This document shows positions 27,608 to 36,078 of a stretch of 64,000 nucleotides of DNA, one piece after another. Position 1 is the first letter of the stretch. Every line of letters begins with the position of its first letter. The notes beneath the pieces were generated by a model. That model was not told the DNA's origin. It did not search any database and worked only from the letters and a program-made list of their open reading frames with translations. The stretch covers positions 248,001 through 312,000 of the forward strand of contig NZ_PJBJ01000030.1 of NCBI RefSeq assembly GCF_002836475.1, given 5' to 3'. Position numbers and translations under genes: made by a program. The DNA is from Flavobacterium sp. ALD4 (GTDB taxonomy: Bacteria; Bacteroidota; Bacteroidia; Flavobacteriales; Flavobacteriaceae).

Positions 27608-28309
27608 ATGAAAACAATTATTTTATCCCTTTTACTGCTTACATCATTAAATTTACTTGCTCAAGAAAACTATTGGACAGATTACGCCTTTAATGTAGAA
27701 GTAGAAGATGAAGAAATTGTCACTAAACTTACCAATGACTATTTCAGTTCGCCAAATTCCAAAGCAGAGGGAGTAACAGTTTTTTTATTTGAAAACCATT
27801 TTAAGGATAGCTCAAATAATCCTTCGCATACTATAGTTTTTACAGGAACGTTAGATGCTATGGGTAAGCAATATTCTCAGGGAGATAATTTAAGTTGGGA
27901 TTTATTCCTCACTAAATTAAACAGATACACCAAAAGTTACTCGTCAGCTGCCGGAAGAAGTCTAATTTCTTTTGGAGTAGCTGGAAGCTACCCAGTTCAA
28001 AATGTTTATATTCTCAAAGTAAAAAATGGTCCAAAGTTTGCATCGGCTTGGGAAAACTACAACACAAAGGCTAACCCTGAAGACAGGAAAGTTTCATTTG
28101 GACAGTTTAATCTAGGTAGAAGTACAAATGGCGAAACGCACTATGTATTATCTGAAGTTAACTCTTTTAAAGATGCCTTTAGAATGGGGGAATTTAGGGA
28201 CCGAATTTCGTCAGCTAAAAATACTGCTTGGAATAAATTTCTTGAAGAGTTTGATGGTAATGCCGCAATGGTAAGAACCTTTACAAGAACTGTGATTGGT
28301 AAATGGTAA
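27608..28309 (+). CDS. hypothetical secreted protein (233 aa)
   Basis: I take ATG 27608, where a standard signal peptide starts (MKTIILSLLLLTSLNLLAQ). An in-frame ATG 27 bp earlier adds polar residues before it. The mature part contains a repeated-looking alpha/beta pattern (GVTVFLFENHFKDSSNNPSH and NVYILKVKNGPKFASAWENY), reminiscent of small periplasmic sensor or dimeric alpha-beta barrel domains, but no family is identified. It has its own terminator and is isolated between RB remnants. Confidence 0.75.
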   Translation: MKTIILSLLLLTSLNLLAQENYWTDYAFNVEVEDEEIVTKLTNDYFSSPNSKAEGVTVFLFENHFKDSSNNPSHTIVFTGTLDAMGKQYSQGDNLSWDLFLTKLNRYTKSYSSAAGRSLISFGVAGSYPVQNVYILKVKNGPKFASAWENYNTKANPEDRKVSFGQFNLGRSTNGETHYVLSEVNSFKDAFRMGEFRDRISSAKNTAWNKFLEEFDGNAAMVRTFTRTVIGKW

Positions 28310-28335
28310 ATTAATCTCACCAACTTAAATCAACT

Positions 28336-28358
28336 AAACCTCCTTCTTGGAGGTTTTT
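28336..28358 (+). terminator. intrinsic terminator after the 27608 gene
   Basis: Stem AAACCTCC / GGAGGTTT, 5-nt loop, T-run. Confidence 0.8.
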
Positions 28359-28424
28359 CATATCATAGTAACATATTAGTAATCAGATATTTGGTAATTA
28401 TGTCAAACCTTAATGTATTTCAAT

Positions 28425-28540
28425 CTTATCAAAACACCTATCTAACCGAGTCCCTTGTTTAAAACTCTGTTTGTGTAGGATTTTATTTGTCGTCGTATCA
28501 TAATATCATACAGTAGTTCGATATAGTTTTCTAAAGTAGA
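28425..28540 (-). pseudogene. RB family, C-terminal remnant
   Basis: Nucleotide match to the 3' half of the genes at 27096 and 33834 (shared CTAACCGAGTCCCTTGTTT and ACTCTGTTTGTG), with stops in every frame. Only a fragment. Confidence 0.65.
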
Positions 28541-28579
28541 CTTTAACAGTTGGTTAAAAACTCAGGCAAAACAAACTAT

Positions 28580-28760
28580 CTTAGGTATTTATCAATTTTA
28601 ATATTCCACAGACCAACTAGCTGTTGCTGTCACATTAATAAACCAGAATTTAATAAATAGTTGAACTCAAAATTTTTCAATTAAAATTGACCATTTACGA
28701 GCGAGTAGAATCACTACTACTTTTAAATAAACATTTGACTATCAATTACACCTACAATGT
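28580..28760 (+). repeat. repeat family RC, copy 2
   Basis: Shares TTTTAATATTCCACAGAC with 24994 and TTTTTCAATTAAAATTGAC, then TACGAGCGAGTAGAATC, with 34520. The TCAATT-AA-AATTGA core is itself a perfect inverted repeat. Confidence 0.65.
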
Positions 28761-29161
28761 AGGTAATTAATTTATCCAAAATCATGTTTTGAGTTTCAAG
28801 ACATTTATATAAATAGTTGATACCAAATTTTTTTGGCTAATATATTATAATATGACATTATAATTTAAAAAACGGTTTCCATTGCCAATCTTGAATCACC
28901 TATTCCAAATAATTGCTCTAGAAAAGAGATGATTTGTGATTTAAAAAAATATTATAGTACAATAAAACCATACATAATGATTATAAATAAATGACTGATA
29001 ATACATTGGGATTTAATAAAATATTTATTTCTTAATCGTGCCTACGTTATTAACTATGTACAAAAAAACCCGAAGTTTATGTAGTTTTAATTAATTATTA
29101 ATGTGATGTATAGTTTCGAATTAAGAAATAGTAAATTAAAAAATAAAATAAAACAAGAAAA
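28761..29161. other. gene-free stretch before the acyltransferase pair
   Basis: About 400 bp of AT-rich DNA with no supported feature. The promoter of the 29162 operon presumably lies in its last 100 bp but no clear TAnnTTTG was found. Confidence 0.4.
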
Positions 29162-30379
29162 ATGCAATCAACATTCCAAAAAAACGAAAGAATATACTCA
29201 TTAGACTCTTTACGAGCTATATTGATGCTAATGGGAATAGTCTTTCATACTACATTAACATACCAAGTAGAGTTTCCTGAAGGCTGGGATTTACAGGATC
29301 CCATGGGGGGGCATATATTTAATGATTTTGTAACGGATCTAGTTCATGCTTTTAGGATGCAGCATTTCTTTTTAATAGCAGGCTTTTTCGGGGCGATGCT
29401 ATTTTATGATAGGGGGCCTCGATCAATCATTAAAAACAGATTTTCAAGACTAGTATTGCCTTTTGCAGTATTTATTTTGCTTCTTTATCCTACGGTTAAT
29501 TTTGCATTTAATTATACCGAACTTGCATTCAGTACCAGTGGCAGCTCATTGGAATCTACTTTAATTAAGTTTTCCTTTCCTGAGAGTTTCATTCCAAGAA
29601 CTACAAAACACTTGTGGTTTTTATACTATTTAATTTTATTTACATCAGTTTCGATATTTTTAGGGTTAATATTTAAAAGATTACCTTTTTTGTCAAGTAA
29701 CATTTCAAAGGCCTTTAGTTGGCTTATGCATCAAACCAAATATCGAGTATTAATATTAAGTGGAATAACATTTCTAATATATTTTTTTATCGAACCTGAA
29801 GCAATAGAGAACTCGTTTTTTTATTTTATTCCAGACGTAAGTGTTTTTATTTTTTATTTCTTCTTCTATTTAGTTGGATGGATTTTATTTAAATCAAAGC
29901 ACCTTCTAAATACAATGATGCGTTTAGATTGGGTTTTAGCTATTTTAGGACTTATTTTATTTTCAGTCCACTTTTTTATGGCGGAATCAATTAACGTAGA
30001 AATACCTTTGAAACTAATTATTAAATCGATGACAACCTGGTTATTTATTTTCGGTATTACAGGTTTGTTTATTCGCTATGGTAGCAATTTCTCATCAAGA
30101 ATGAGATATATATCAGATGCGTCGTATTGGGTCTATTTGCTTCATTTGCCTCTAACAATCTTAATACCAGGGCTTATCGCAGATTGGCCATTGCATGCAA
30201 TAGTAAAATTCTTGATCGTAGTACTTTCCACATCTATTATTTGTTTTGTTAGCTATCATTATCTAGTTAGAGGGACTTTCATAGGTCAATTTTTAAATGG
30301 AAAAAAATATAGTAGGATATCAACTGTTTTAAGAAAAGAAGAGGAATTATCTAACTTAAAACCGGTTTTAAATAACTAA
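29162..30379 (+). CDS. acyltransferase-3 family membrane protein
   Basis: The 405-residue polytopic protein (about ten helices) has the acyltransferase-3 opening RIYSLDSLRAILMLMGIVFH with the catalytic-type His, the QHFFLIAGFFGAMLF segment and an RFSRLVLPF motif. Members O-acylate glucans, LPS or exported polysaccharides (OpgC, OafA). The nearest subtype looks like OpgC-like proteins. It lies 9 bp upstream of a second membrane acyltransferase-type gene. The substrate is unknown. Confidence 0.85.
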   Translation: MQSTFQKNERIYSLDSLRAILMLMGIVFHTTLTYQVEFPEGWDLQDPMGGHIFNDFVTDLVHAFRMQHFFLIAGFFGAMLFYDRGPRSIIKNRFSRLVLPFAVFILLLYPTVNFAFNYTELAFSTSGSSLESTLIKFSFPESFIPRTTKHLWFLYYLILFTSVSIFLGLIFKRLPFLSSNISKAFSWLMHQTKYRVLILSGITFLIYFFIEPEAIENSFFYFIPDVSVFIFYFFFYLVGWILFKSKHLLNTMMRLDWVLAILGLILFSVHFFMAESINVEIPLKLIIKSMTTWLFIFGITGLFIRYGSNFSSRMRYISDASYWVYLLHLPLTILIPGLIADWPLHAIVKFLIVVLSTSIICFVSYHYLVRGTFIGQFLNGKKYSRISTVLRKEEELSNLKPVLNN

Positions 30380-30388
30380 CAACAAATT

Positions 30389-31570
30389 ATGAAACCAATC
30401 ACTAAAAATAGAATTGAATCCATCGACATATTAAGGGGCGTTATAATGGTAATTATGGCATTAGACCATGTTAGAGATTATTTTCATTTTAGTTCGTTCT
30501 TAGCCGCCGACCCATCAGCTATAGAAACTACGACGCCATTGTTGTTTTTCACCCGGTTCATTACTCATTATTGCGCTCCTATTTTCGTGTTTTTAGCGGG
30601 TACTTCCGCTTTTCTCTTTGGCAGTAATAAGGAGAAACCAGTGCTTTTCAAATTTCTTTTTACTCGAGGTCTTTGGCTCATTTTTCTTGAAATATTTGTT
30701 AACACTTTTATTTGGACCTTCAATATTAATTACAGTTTTCTTATATTCCAGGTGATTTGGGCAATAGGTTTTAGCATGATATGCTTGTCGTTTTTAATCT
30801 TCCTTCCGAAAAAAGTCATTTTTATTTTAGGAATTGTTTTAATTGCTGGTCACAATGCCCTAGATGGTATTCTGATGCAGGGTCAAGGTGTTCAGTCGAT
30901 AATTTGGTACTTCTTACATCAGAAGAATGCACTTGTCTATGATTCATCAACTATCTTTATAGGTTATCCTGTTATCCCCTGGATTGGACTGATGGCATTA
31001 GGTTATTTATTTGGAACCTTCTATCAAAAAGATTTTGATACCATTATTCGTCATAAATGGCTTTTAAGATTAGGTTTAGGATCTATAACTTTGTTCTTTA
31101 TGTTAAGAGGCATCAATATTTATGGTGATTTAGTACCATGGACTATGCAAGACACTACTTCAAAAACAGTATTTTCCTTTTTTAGTGTCACTAAATACCC
31201 CCCTTCTCTGTTATATCTTTGTATTACGCTTGGTCCAGCCATGTTATTTTTATATGCTTTAGAAACTACAAAAAATAAATTGACTAATTTCTTTTTAGTC
31301 TTTGGAAGAGTACCACTATTCTATTACTTTCTCCATGTTTTAGTAATTCACTCTTTTGCTATTATTGGCATCTTAATTTTTGGTGGCAAATGGCAGGATA
31401 TGATTTTTACCGCTGACGGGCCTAGTCAAAATCTTTTAGCTTATGGGTATTCATTAGCTGTCGTTTACCTTGTTTGGATTGGAGTTGTTTTATTCCTCTA
31501 TCCTTTTTGTAAGAAATATATGAAATATAAAGCAAACAACAAGGATAAATGGTGGTTGAGTTATTTATAA
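30389..31570 (+). CDS. DUF1624/HGSNAT-type membrane protein (YeiB-like acetyltransferase family)
   Basis: A polytopic protein of 393 residues opening with RIESIDILRGVIMVIMALDH, the signature of heparan-alpha-glucosaminide N-acetyltransferase-like catalytic domains, followed by HYCAPIFVFLAGTSAFLFG, GHNALDG and the conserved late segment FGRVPLFYYFLHVLVIH. These proteins carry acyl groups across the membrane to glycans. It is separated by 9 bp from the acyltransferase-3 gene, so the two are an operon and could act on the same exported glycan. Confidence 0.85.
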   Translation: MKPITKNRIESIDILRGVIMVIMALDHVRDYFHFSSFLAADPSAIETTTPLLFFTRFITHYCAPIFVFLAGTSAFLFGSNKEKPVLFKFLFTRGLWLIFLEIFVNTFIWTFNINYSFLIFQVIWAIGFSMICLSFLIFLPKKVIFILGIVLIAGHNALDGILMQGQGVQSIIWYFLHQKNALVYDSSTIFIGYPVIPWIGLMALGYLFGTFYQKDFDTIIRHKWLLRLGLGSITLFFMLRGINIYGDLVPWTMQDTTSKTVFSFFSVTKYPPSLLYLCITLGPAMLFLYALETTKNKLTNFFLVFGRVPLFYYFLHVLVIHSFAIIGILIFGGKWQDMIFTADGPSQNLLAYGYSLAVVYLVWIGVVLFLYPFCKKYMKYKANNKDKWWLSYL

Positions 31571-31679
31571 AAGTTACGAGTTATATTCTTAAAACAAAAG
31601 TTATGCTTTTGAGATTTGGCTAAATTTTCATTTATTTAAAACAAGTTCCTAGTCCAACAAATAGTAATAATAAGTAAAT

Positions 31680-32705
31680 ATGAAGTTCATAAGAATATTT
31701 TTGATATTCCAAGTAGTCCTTTTATGCTATACAATTAATCTGAATGCTCAAACGCTAGACAAAATTACATCAGAAAAATCAACAATCGCTCCTAGATTAC
31801 CGTATTTAACCTATCAAAAAGAGAATTTATTTCCAGGTAATGGGAGTTTGTTACGGGCAGAAGACGGAGTTGCTTTGGAAGATGGACGTGTAATCGTAGT
31901 TGACCAAGCTAAAGGGCTTCGGTTAATAGAGAAAGATGGTTCTAATCGCCCTTTTGGCAATTTCTCTGATGCAGGCTTTAGTCTTGATTCACCTGAAAAC
32001 ACTACAGCGCCAAATGGAATAAATTTAGAACCCGATGGGAAACATCTTTTAATGTGTGATGTGGCAAGTGGGAAAATTTATCGAACAAATATAACCTCTG
32101 AAAAGGTAGAATTAATTTACGATCATCCGTACGGAGTAAATTCTATTTATCGTGACAAAACAGGAGCAATATGGTTTACACAATCTATGAAAAATACAAC
32201 TTTGGAAGAACTGTGGGACCCAATAAAAAACTTGTTACCAAATGGAGCTGTTTATAGAATGGCAGACTTAAATAGTATTCCAATTAAAATTGCAGAGGGT
32301 CTTGTTTGCGCTAATGGAATTATAATGGATAAGGCCGAAAAACAACTTTTTGTTGCAGAAACGGGAAGACACAAAGTGCATGCGTTTGACGTTGATTCCA
32401 GTAGCGGAAAAACGAAATACTCAGGAGTTGTTGCTAGCGTTCAATACCCTGACAACATTCTTATTGACAATGAAGGAAGGTTAATTGTCGCCTTAGTTTT
32501 AAATTATCAGGTCGTAGCAGTCGATTTAGAAAATCATTCTCAACACAACATTTTTGATGGTTCTACGAAAGAAAATCTAGAAGTTTCATCAGATTACAAG
32601 AGTCTACTTCCGGGATTTCTTACAGGGATGTTTTTTTCTGTAGATGGTAAAACGTTATACATCTCAAACTTAGGCAATGACCTTTTGAAATATGACTTTA
32701 AATAA
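31680..32705 (+). CDS. SMP-30/gluconolactonase-like secreted beta-propeller protein
   Basis: Signal peptide (MKFIRIFLIFQVVLLCYTIN to LNAQ) then a six-bladed propeller of the SMP-30/gluconolactonase/strictosidine-synthase-like class. Typical pieces: GPN-like TTAPNGINLEPDGKHLLMCD, VCANGIIMDKAEKQLFVAET, YPDNILIDNEGRLIVAL and FFSVDGKTLYISNLG. Family members hydrolyse lactones or esters in a Ca-dependent way. The product is 341 residues and complete. It lies 110 bp after the acyltransferase pair and may belong to the same cargo unit. Confidence 0.82.
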   Translation: MKFIRIFLIFQVVLLCYTINLNAQTLDKITSEKSTIAPRLPYLTYQKENLFPGNGSLLRAEDGVALEDGRVIVVDQAKGLRLIEKDGSNRPFGNFSDAGFSLDSPENTTAPNGINLEPDGKHLLMCDVASGKIYRTNITSEKVELIYDHPYGVNSIYRDKTGAIWFTQSMKNTTLEELWDPIKNLLPNGAVYRMADLNSIPIKIAEGLVCANGIIMDKAEKQLFVAETGRHKVHAFDVDSSSGKTKYSGVVASVQYPDNILIDNEGRLIVALVLNYQVVAVDLENHSQHNIFDGSTKENLEVSSDYKSLLPGFLTGMFFSVDGKTLYISNLGNDLLKYDFK

Positions 32706-32886
32706 CAACCAATTTCAATTGTTCATCGAGATGATTAGAAACAAATAATTAGGAAGTATTTTTCAAAATATCTGTGCATTTTTTGTCAAACCTAATTTAT
32801 TAATAGTTATTGTAAAGACCTAAAAAAAGTAAACACAACATTGCTTTACAGCAGCAATAATAAATGATATTAAAAATAAAAAAGAC

Positions 32887-33771
32887 ATGAATATTTTAAA
32901 ACCAATAAAACTTGTAGTAGCTACGATTCCAATCCTCATTTTTAGTACTATGGCATTTAGTCAAAAATTAGAACCAAAAGAAAGAATAACAGAACCAGAC
33001 CATACAATTACTTCTGATATAATGGGAAAAGAGTATCAATTGTACATTTCTTTTCCTAAAAATTATTCGACAAAAGACAGTATTTCTTATCCAGTATTAT
33101 ATGTTTTGGATGGTGAATTTTTCTATCCCATAATCAGAGGAACAAGGGCACTATTGGATGTGGAAAAGGAGACAATAGGCGTTATAATTGTGGGTATTAG
33201 CGCTTCAAATTTTTATATTGGTAGACATTATGATTATACGACATCTTTCGATATTGCTGAAAATGAAAAAATGGAAAAAGAATATGGTGAACCCAAAGGA
33301 ACCTATAAATCTGGAGGAGCAGATAAATTTCTTGAATGCCTTAAAACCGAAATAATCCCATTCGTAGATAAGAATTACAAAACTAATTCTGATAGAGGTA
33401 TTGCAGGGAGCTCCTTGGGAGGCTTGTTTACCGCTTATTGTTTGGTGAATTCAGATGGGTATTTTACTCGTTTTGGCCTTGGTAGCCCGTCGCTTATTTG
33501 GTGAAATGAGGGATTTTTAAACCAAGCCGTTACTCAATTCACTAAAAACAAGACTTGGGATTTACCACAAACTAAAGTTTATATTTCTGTCGGAGACAAT
33601 GAATCAAATGTGAATCAAATGCCACCGATGATAAAGTTCAGCAAGTATCTAGAGCACAGTAATTACTCTAATATTAAATTGAAATGGCAAATTTTTCACG
33701 AAGAAACACATTTATCTGTGTGGCCCGCTCACATAAGTAAGACTATATCTTTTTTGTATGGTAAAAAATAG
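32887..33771 (+). pseudogene. alpha/beta-hydrolase esterase (Fes-like) interrupted by one nonsense codon
   Basis: A signal peptide (MNILKPIKLVVATIPILI...) and an esterase-D/Fes-type domain: YPVLYVLDGEFFYP, DKNYKTNSDRGIAGSSLGGL with the nucleophile Ser in GSSLGG. At 33505 the codon is TGA where relatives have a second Trp (SPSLIWW-type). The same frame then continues for 88 codons (NEGFLNQAVTQF to the stop at 33769-33771), including the catalytic-His region HEETHLSVWPAH. The truncated product would lack that His. One base change separates it from an intact gene, so it is a very recent pseudogene or a sequencing error. Confidence 0.82.
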
Positions 33772-33833
33772 TGAATGATTAACTAAAATTTAAAACCCCT
33801 CGGAATTCAAAAAAAATTCCAAGAACTATCAAA

Positions 33834-34132
33834 TTAATAAATACCAACAACAAATAACCCACTAAAAGAGCATCCTAAACAGAAGCTCTTTTTTAATATT
33901 TTAATGTTATCAAGGTATTTATCTAACCGAGTCCCTTGTTTGAAACTCTGTTTGTAGAAGATTTTATTTGTCTTCATATCATAATACACCTCACAGTAAA
34001 AGTCATTGATTACATACAGGTTAATCGCTATATTATCTTTGATATGCGTATCTATGTGAACACCCAAAGACCAAACTGTATTGTATTGCGCAGCATCTGT
34101 AAGTCTTAAAAATTCATACAGTTTCAGTTCAT
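33834..34132 (-). pseudogene. RB family, near-complete copy with shifted start and lost stop
   Basis: The body matches the 27096 copy (YNTVWSLGVHIDTHIKDNIA, YCEVYYDMKTNKIFYKQSF, RLDKYLDN). The only ATG (34130-34132) is one frame off from the coding body. The frame also runs past the usual end into the terminator at 33864. A TTG at 34067 would start only a truncated form. Probably non-functional. Confidence 0.65.
33864..33896 (+). terminator. intrinsic terminator after the esterase gene
   Basis: Stem AAAAGAGC / GCTCTTTT with a 13-nt loop and further T residues, about 90 bp beyond the esterase stop. Confidence 0.7.
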
Positions 34133-34244
34133 TAATACTTCAAATATAATAAACTTATTTTATTCTAAAAATCACTAATAGTGGGTATTGTTACGTTAAT
34201 TTTTTTGAATTAATATTGCAAGAAAATTAGTTAATAAGGAGAAA

Positions 34245-34511
34245 ATGAAGTCAGAAAGTATTAATAGTCAAAATTCCATAAACCCTACTTCCAAAAATAA
34301 TGAAGAGCGCTATAGAATTATCGAAAAAGGAAGTTTTATAATTTTAGCAGTATTTATAATTTCGTTTTTATATTCACTTGGGATTTTACCTAGATATTGT
34401 CATACTAAAGGTTTTAAATCTATTACTTCATCACTAATCGTTAGTTCAGTTTTTACGTGTATAGTAGGTTTCTTAATCGGCAAATATCTTACTCATCAAT
34501 CAAAGACCTAA
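34245..34511 (+). CDS. small hypothetical membrane protein (88 aa)
   Basis: Polar N-terminus (MKSESINSQNSINPTSKNNE), then two predicted helices (IIEKGSFIILAVFIISFLYS and SLIVSSVFTCIVGFLIGKYL). Size and two-helix layout resemble the 81-residue protein at 24636, but sequence identity is low. No family known. It is an island cargo gene between the RB remnant and repeat RC copy 3. Confidence 0.5.
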   Translation: MKSESINSQNSINPTSKNNEERYRIIEKGSFIILAVFIISFLYSLGILPRYCHTKGFKSITSSLIVSSVFTCIVGFLIGKYLTHQSKT

Positions 34512-34519
34512 CTACAAAG

Positions 34520-34660
34520 GGAACTTAACAAATAATTGAACTCAAACTTTTTCAATTAAAATTGACTCAGTACGCGCGTAGAATTATTAATAATTTTAAA
34601 TAAATAGTTGCCTATCGGTTACACGTACAACGTTCGTAATTAATAAAACCTGTACAGTAC
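34520..34660 (+). repeat. repeat family RC, copy 3, with GC-motif repeats
   Basis: TTTTTCAATTAAAATTGAC then TACGCGCGTAGAATTATTAATA. The palindrome AATTATTAATAATT is at 34582-34595. Another TACGCGCGTA occurs at 34658. Confidence 0.65.
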
Positions 34661-34718
34661 GCGCGTAAGGTAATAATAAAAGTTTGGTGCTATTTGTTAA
34701 GGGGGAGTCGACAAACAG

Positions 34719-34995
34719 TACGCCAGAAGAATTATTAATGATTTTTTTTGATTATTTGACTATCTGTTACGAGTGTATAGAATCAATTAATTGATTTATA
34801 TTGATTATATCCCTATCTGACGCGAGTGTAAAAATTAATTTTAGTCTAAAGTAGACCACAGTAGACAAATCAGATAGCAATATTTAATTAATTAATCTTT
34901 TTTAATTATCTAACTATCTGTTAAACCACTGAAAACATTAATATTAATTACTTTTTTAATGTTTGATTAATCAGTTTTTTTCAAATCTATTCTAA
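34719..34995 (+). repeat. repeat family RD, copy 2, with GC-motif repeats
   Basis: Matches 26737-26910. It includes motif copies at 34719, 34768 and 34819, and the 16-bp palindrome AATCAATTAATTGATT at 34781-34796. From 34996 to 35109 only an 11-bp near-tandem repeat (CTGACTAAATG / CTGACTAAGTT, 35080-35101) is seen. Confidence 0.72.
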
Positions 34996-35109
34996 AATAG
35001 AACGAATTAGAATAGAATCAATAAATTTATTTATTCAGCTAACTGATTTATACTGAAAAAAGAGAGGTTTTCAATAATACTGACTAAATGCTGACTAAGT
35101 TAATTTAAC

Positions 35110-35149
35110 AAAAAACGCAACCTCTTATAAACAAAGAGATTGCATTTCA
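35110..35149 (-). terminator. terminator of tRNA-Arg
   Basis: On the minus strand a stem ATGCAATCTCTT / AAGAGGTTGCGT (one G-T pair, one mismatch) is followed by a run of six T, directly after the tRNA 3' end. Confidence 0.8.
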
Positions 35150-35154
35150 AAAAG

Positions 35155-35228
35155 TGGCCGCGACAGGGTTCGAACCTGCAACCCTCAGAGTCGAAATCTG
35201 ATATTCTATCCAGTTGAACTACGCAGCC
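35155..35228 (-). tRNA. tRNA-Arg (anticodon TCG)
   Basis: The 74-nt cloverleaf on the minus strand has a 7-bp acceptor GGCTGCG / CGCGGCC with one G-T pair and discriminator A. The anticodon arm is TCAGA-TTTCGAC-TCTGA with anticodon TCG, and the T arm GCAGG-TTCGAAC-CCTGT region contains GGTTCGAA. The CCA end is not encoded. Its 3' end points at the decayed island, which is the usual side for integration at tRNA genes. Confidence 0.95.
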
Positions 35229-35321
35229 TAAAGATTGCTGATTTTGGATTAACGATTATTGATTTTAGATTTAAAACCTTTGAACCTATTTATCCAAATT
35301 CAGCAATCAATATATTTTATT

Positions 35322-35771
35322 TTAAACCAATAGCTTTTTAACTATTGAAGAAATCGTTTTTCCTTCGGCTGTTCCGCCCAGTTGCGCTGCCGCTAAGCCC
35401 ATCACTTTACCCATGGAGGCTATACCACTTGCTCCAGTTTCAGCAATGATTTTTGCAATCACAGCTTCTACTTCTGCTTCGCTTAATTGAGCAGGCAGGA
35501 ATTTTTCAATAACTGCGATTTGCGCCAATTCCGGTTCTGCTAAATCCATACGGTTTTGCTCCGTAAAAATTTTAGCACTGTCTTTACGAGTTTTTACCAA
35601 TTTTTGAAGCAATTTAATTTCGTCTGCCGCGGAGATTTCCTCTTTTGAACCTGAAGCTGTCTGAGCTAAAAGAATTTCAGCTTTAATCGCTCTTAACGAC
35701 TCTAAAGCTACTGTATCTTTAGCTCTCATAGCCGCTTTAATCTCGTCCATGATCTGTATTGATAAACTCAT
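35322..35771 (-). CDS. GatB/YqeY domain protein
   Basis: The 149-residue protein from ATG 35771 (MSLSIQIMDEIKAAMRAKD) matches the YqeY family: LRAIKAEILLAQ, LVKTRKDSAKIF, EKFLPAQLSEAEVEAVI and GKVMGLAAAQLGG. The domain is related to the tRNA-binding tail of amidotransferase GatB, but stand-alone YqeY has no firmly known role. An in-frame start 24 bp upstream is less conserved. It is downstream of ftsZ on the same strand, a common arrangement in Bacteroidota. Confidence 0.9.
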   Translation of the reverse strand: MSLSIQIMDEIKAAMRAKDTVALESLRAIKAEILLAQTASGSKEEISAADEIKLLQKLVKTRKDSAKIFTEQNRMDLAEPELAQIAVIEKFLPAQLSEAEVEAVIAKIIAETGASGIASMGKVMGLAAAQLGGTAEGKTISSIVKKLLV

Positions 35772-36078
35772 TTTTGTTTCTATTTGATTAAGCAATGCTG
35801 CTTAGTTTAATTATTAGTGCTTTGTGAAAAGGATTCTTTTTTGCTCCTGATGGTAGTAAAAAGCCTTTTATGAGAAATTGTATTTTTTCTTGAACTTAAA
35901 AAGCGACCGAAGGAAGCTCTTTTAAGGACTTTAAAAAAGCATTTTCGAGAAAAGGCTTGAAACGACAGCTGCATTTAGGCCCAAAAAATAAAATCCTCGC
36001 ATTACTTGCGCGAAGATAAAACAAATAACCCGAAAATTAAATTCAATTTTCGGGTTATATCATTTTGGTCTGTATTAC
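35772..36078. other. gap between ftsZ and yqeY
   Basis: Contains the ftsZ terminator at 36027-36056; the rest shows no feature. Confidence 0.5.
36027..36056 (-). terminator. terminator of the dcw cluster after ftsZ
   Basis: Perfect 12-bp stem AACCCGAAAATT / AATTTTCGGGTT with a 6-nt loop, 23 bp past the ftsZ stop. On the minus strand it is followed by ATTTGTTTT. Confidence 0.8.

Noticed and set aside
33505..33507. TGA in the esterase gene read as selenocysteine or recoded tryptophan
   Set aside because: Relatives have Trp here, there is no sign of a recoding hairpin, and the other genes in the window use TGG for Trp.
34571..34835. Possible CRISPR array from evenly recurring GC-motif repeats
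   Set aside because: Repeats are imperfect, spacing varies (about 50-90 bp), the intervals resemble one another and no cas gene is near.
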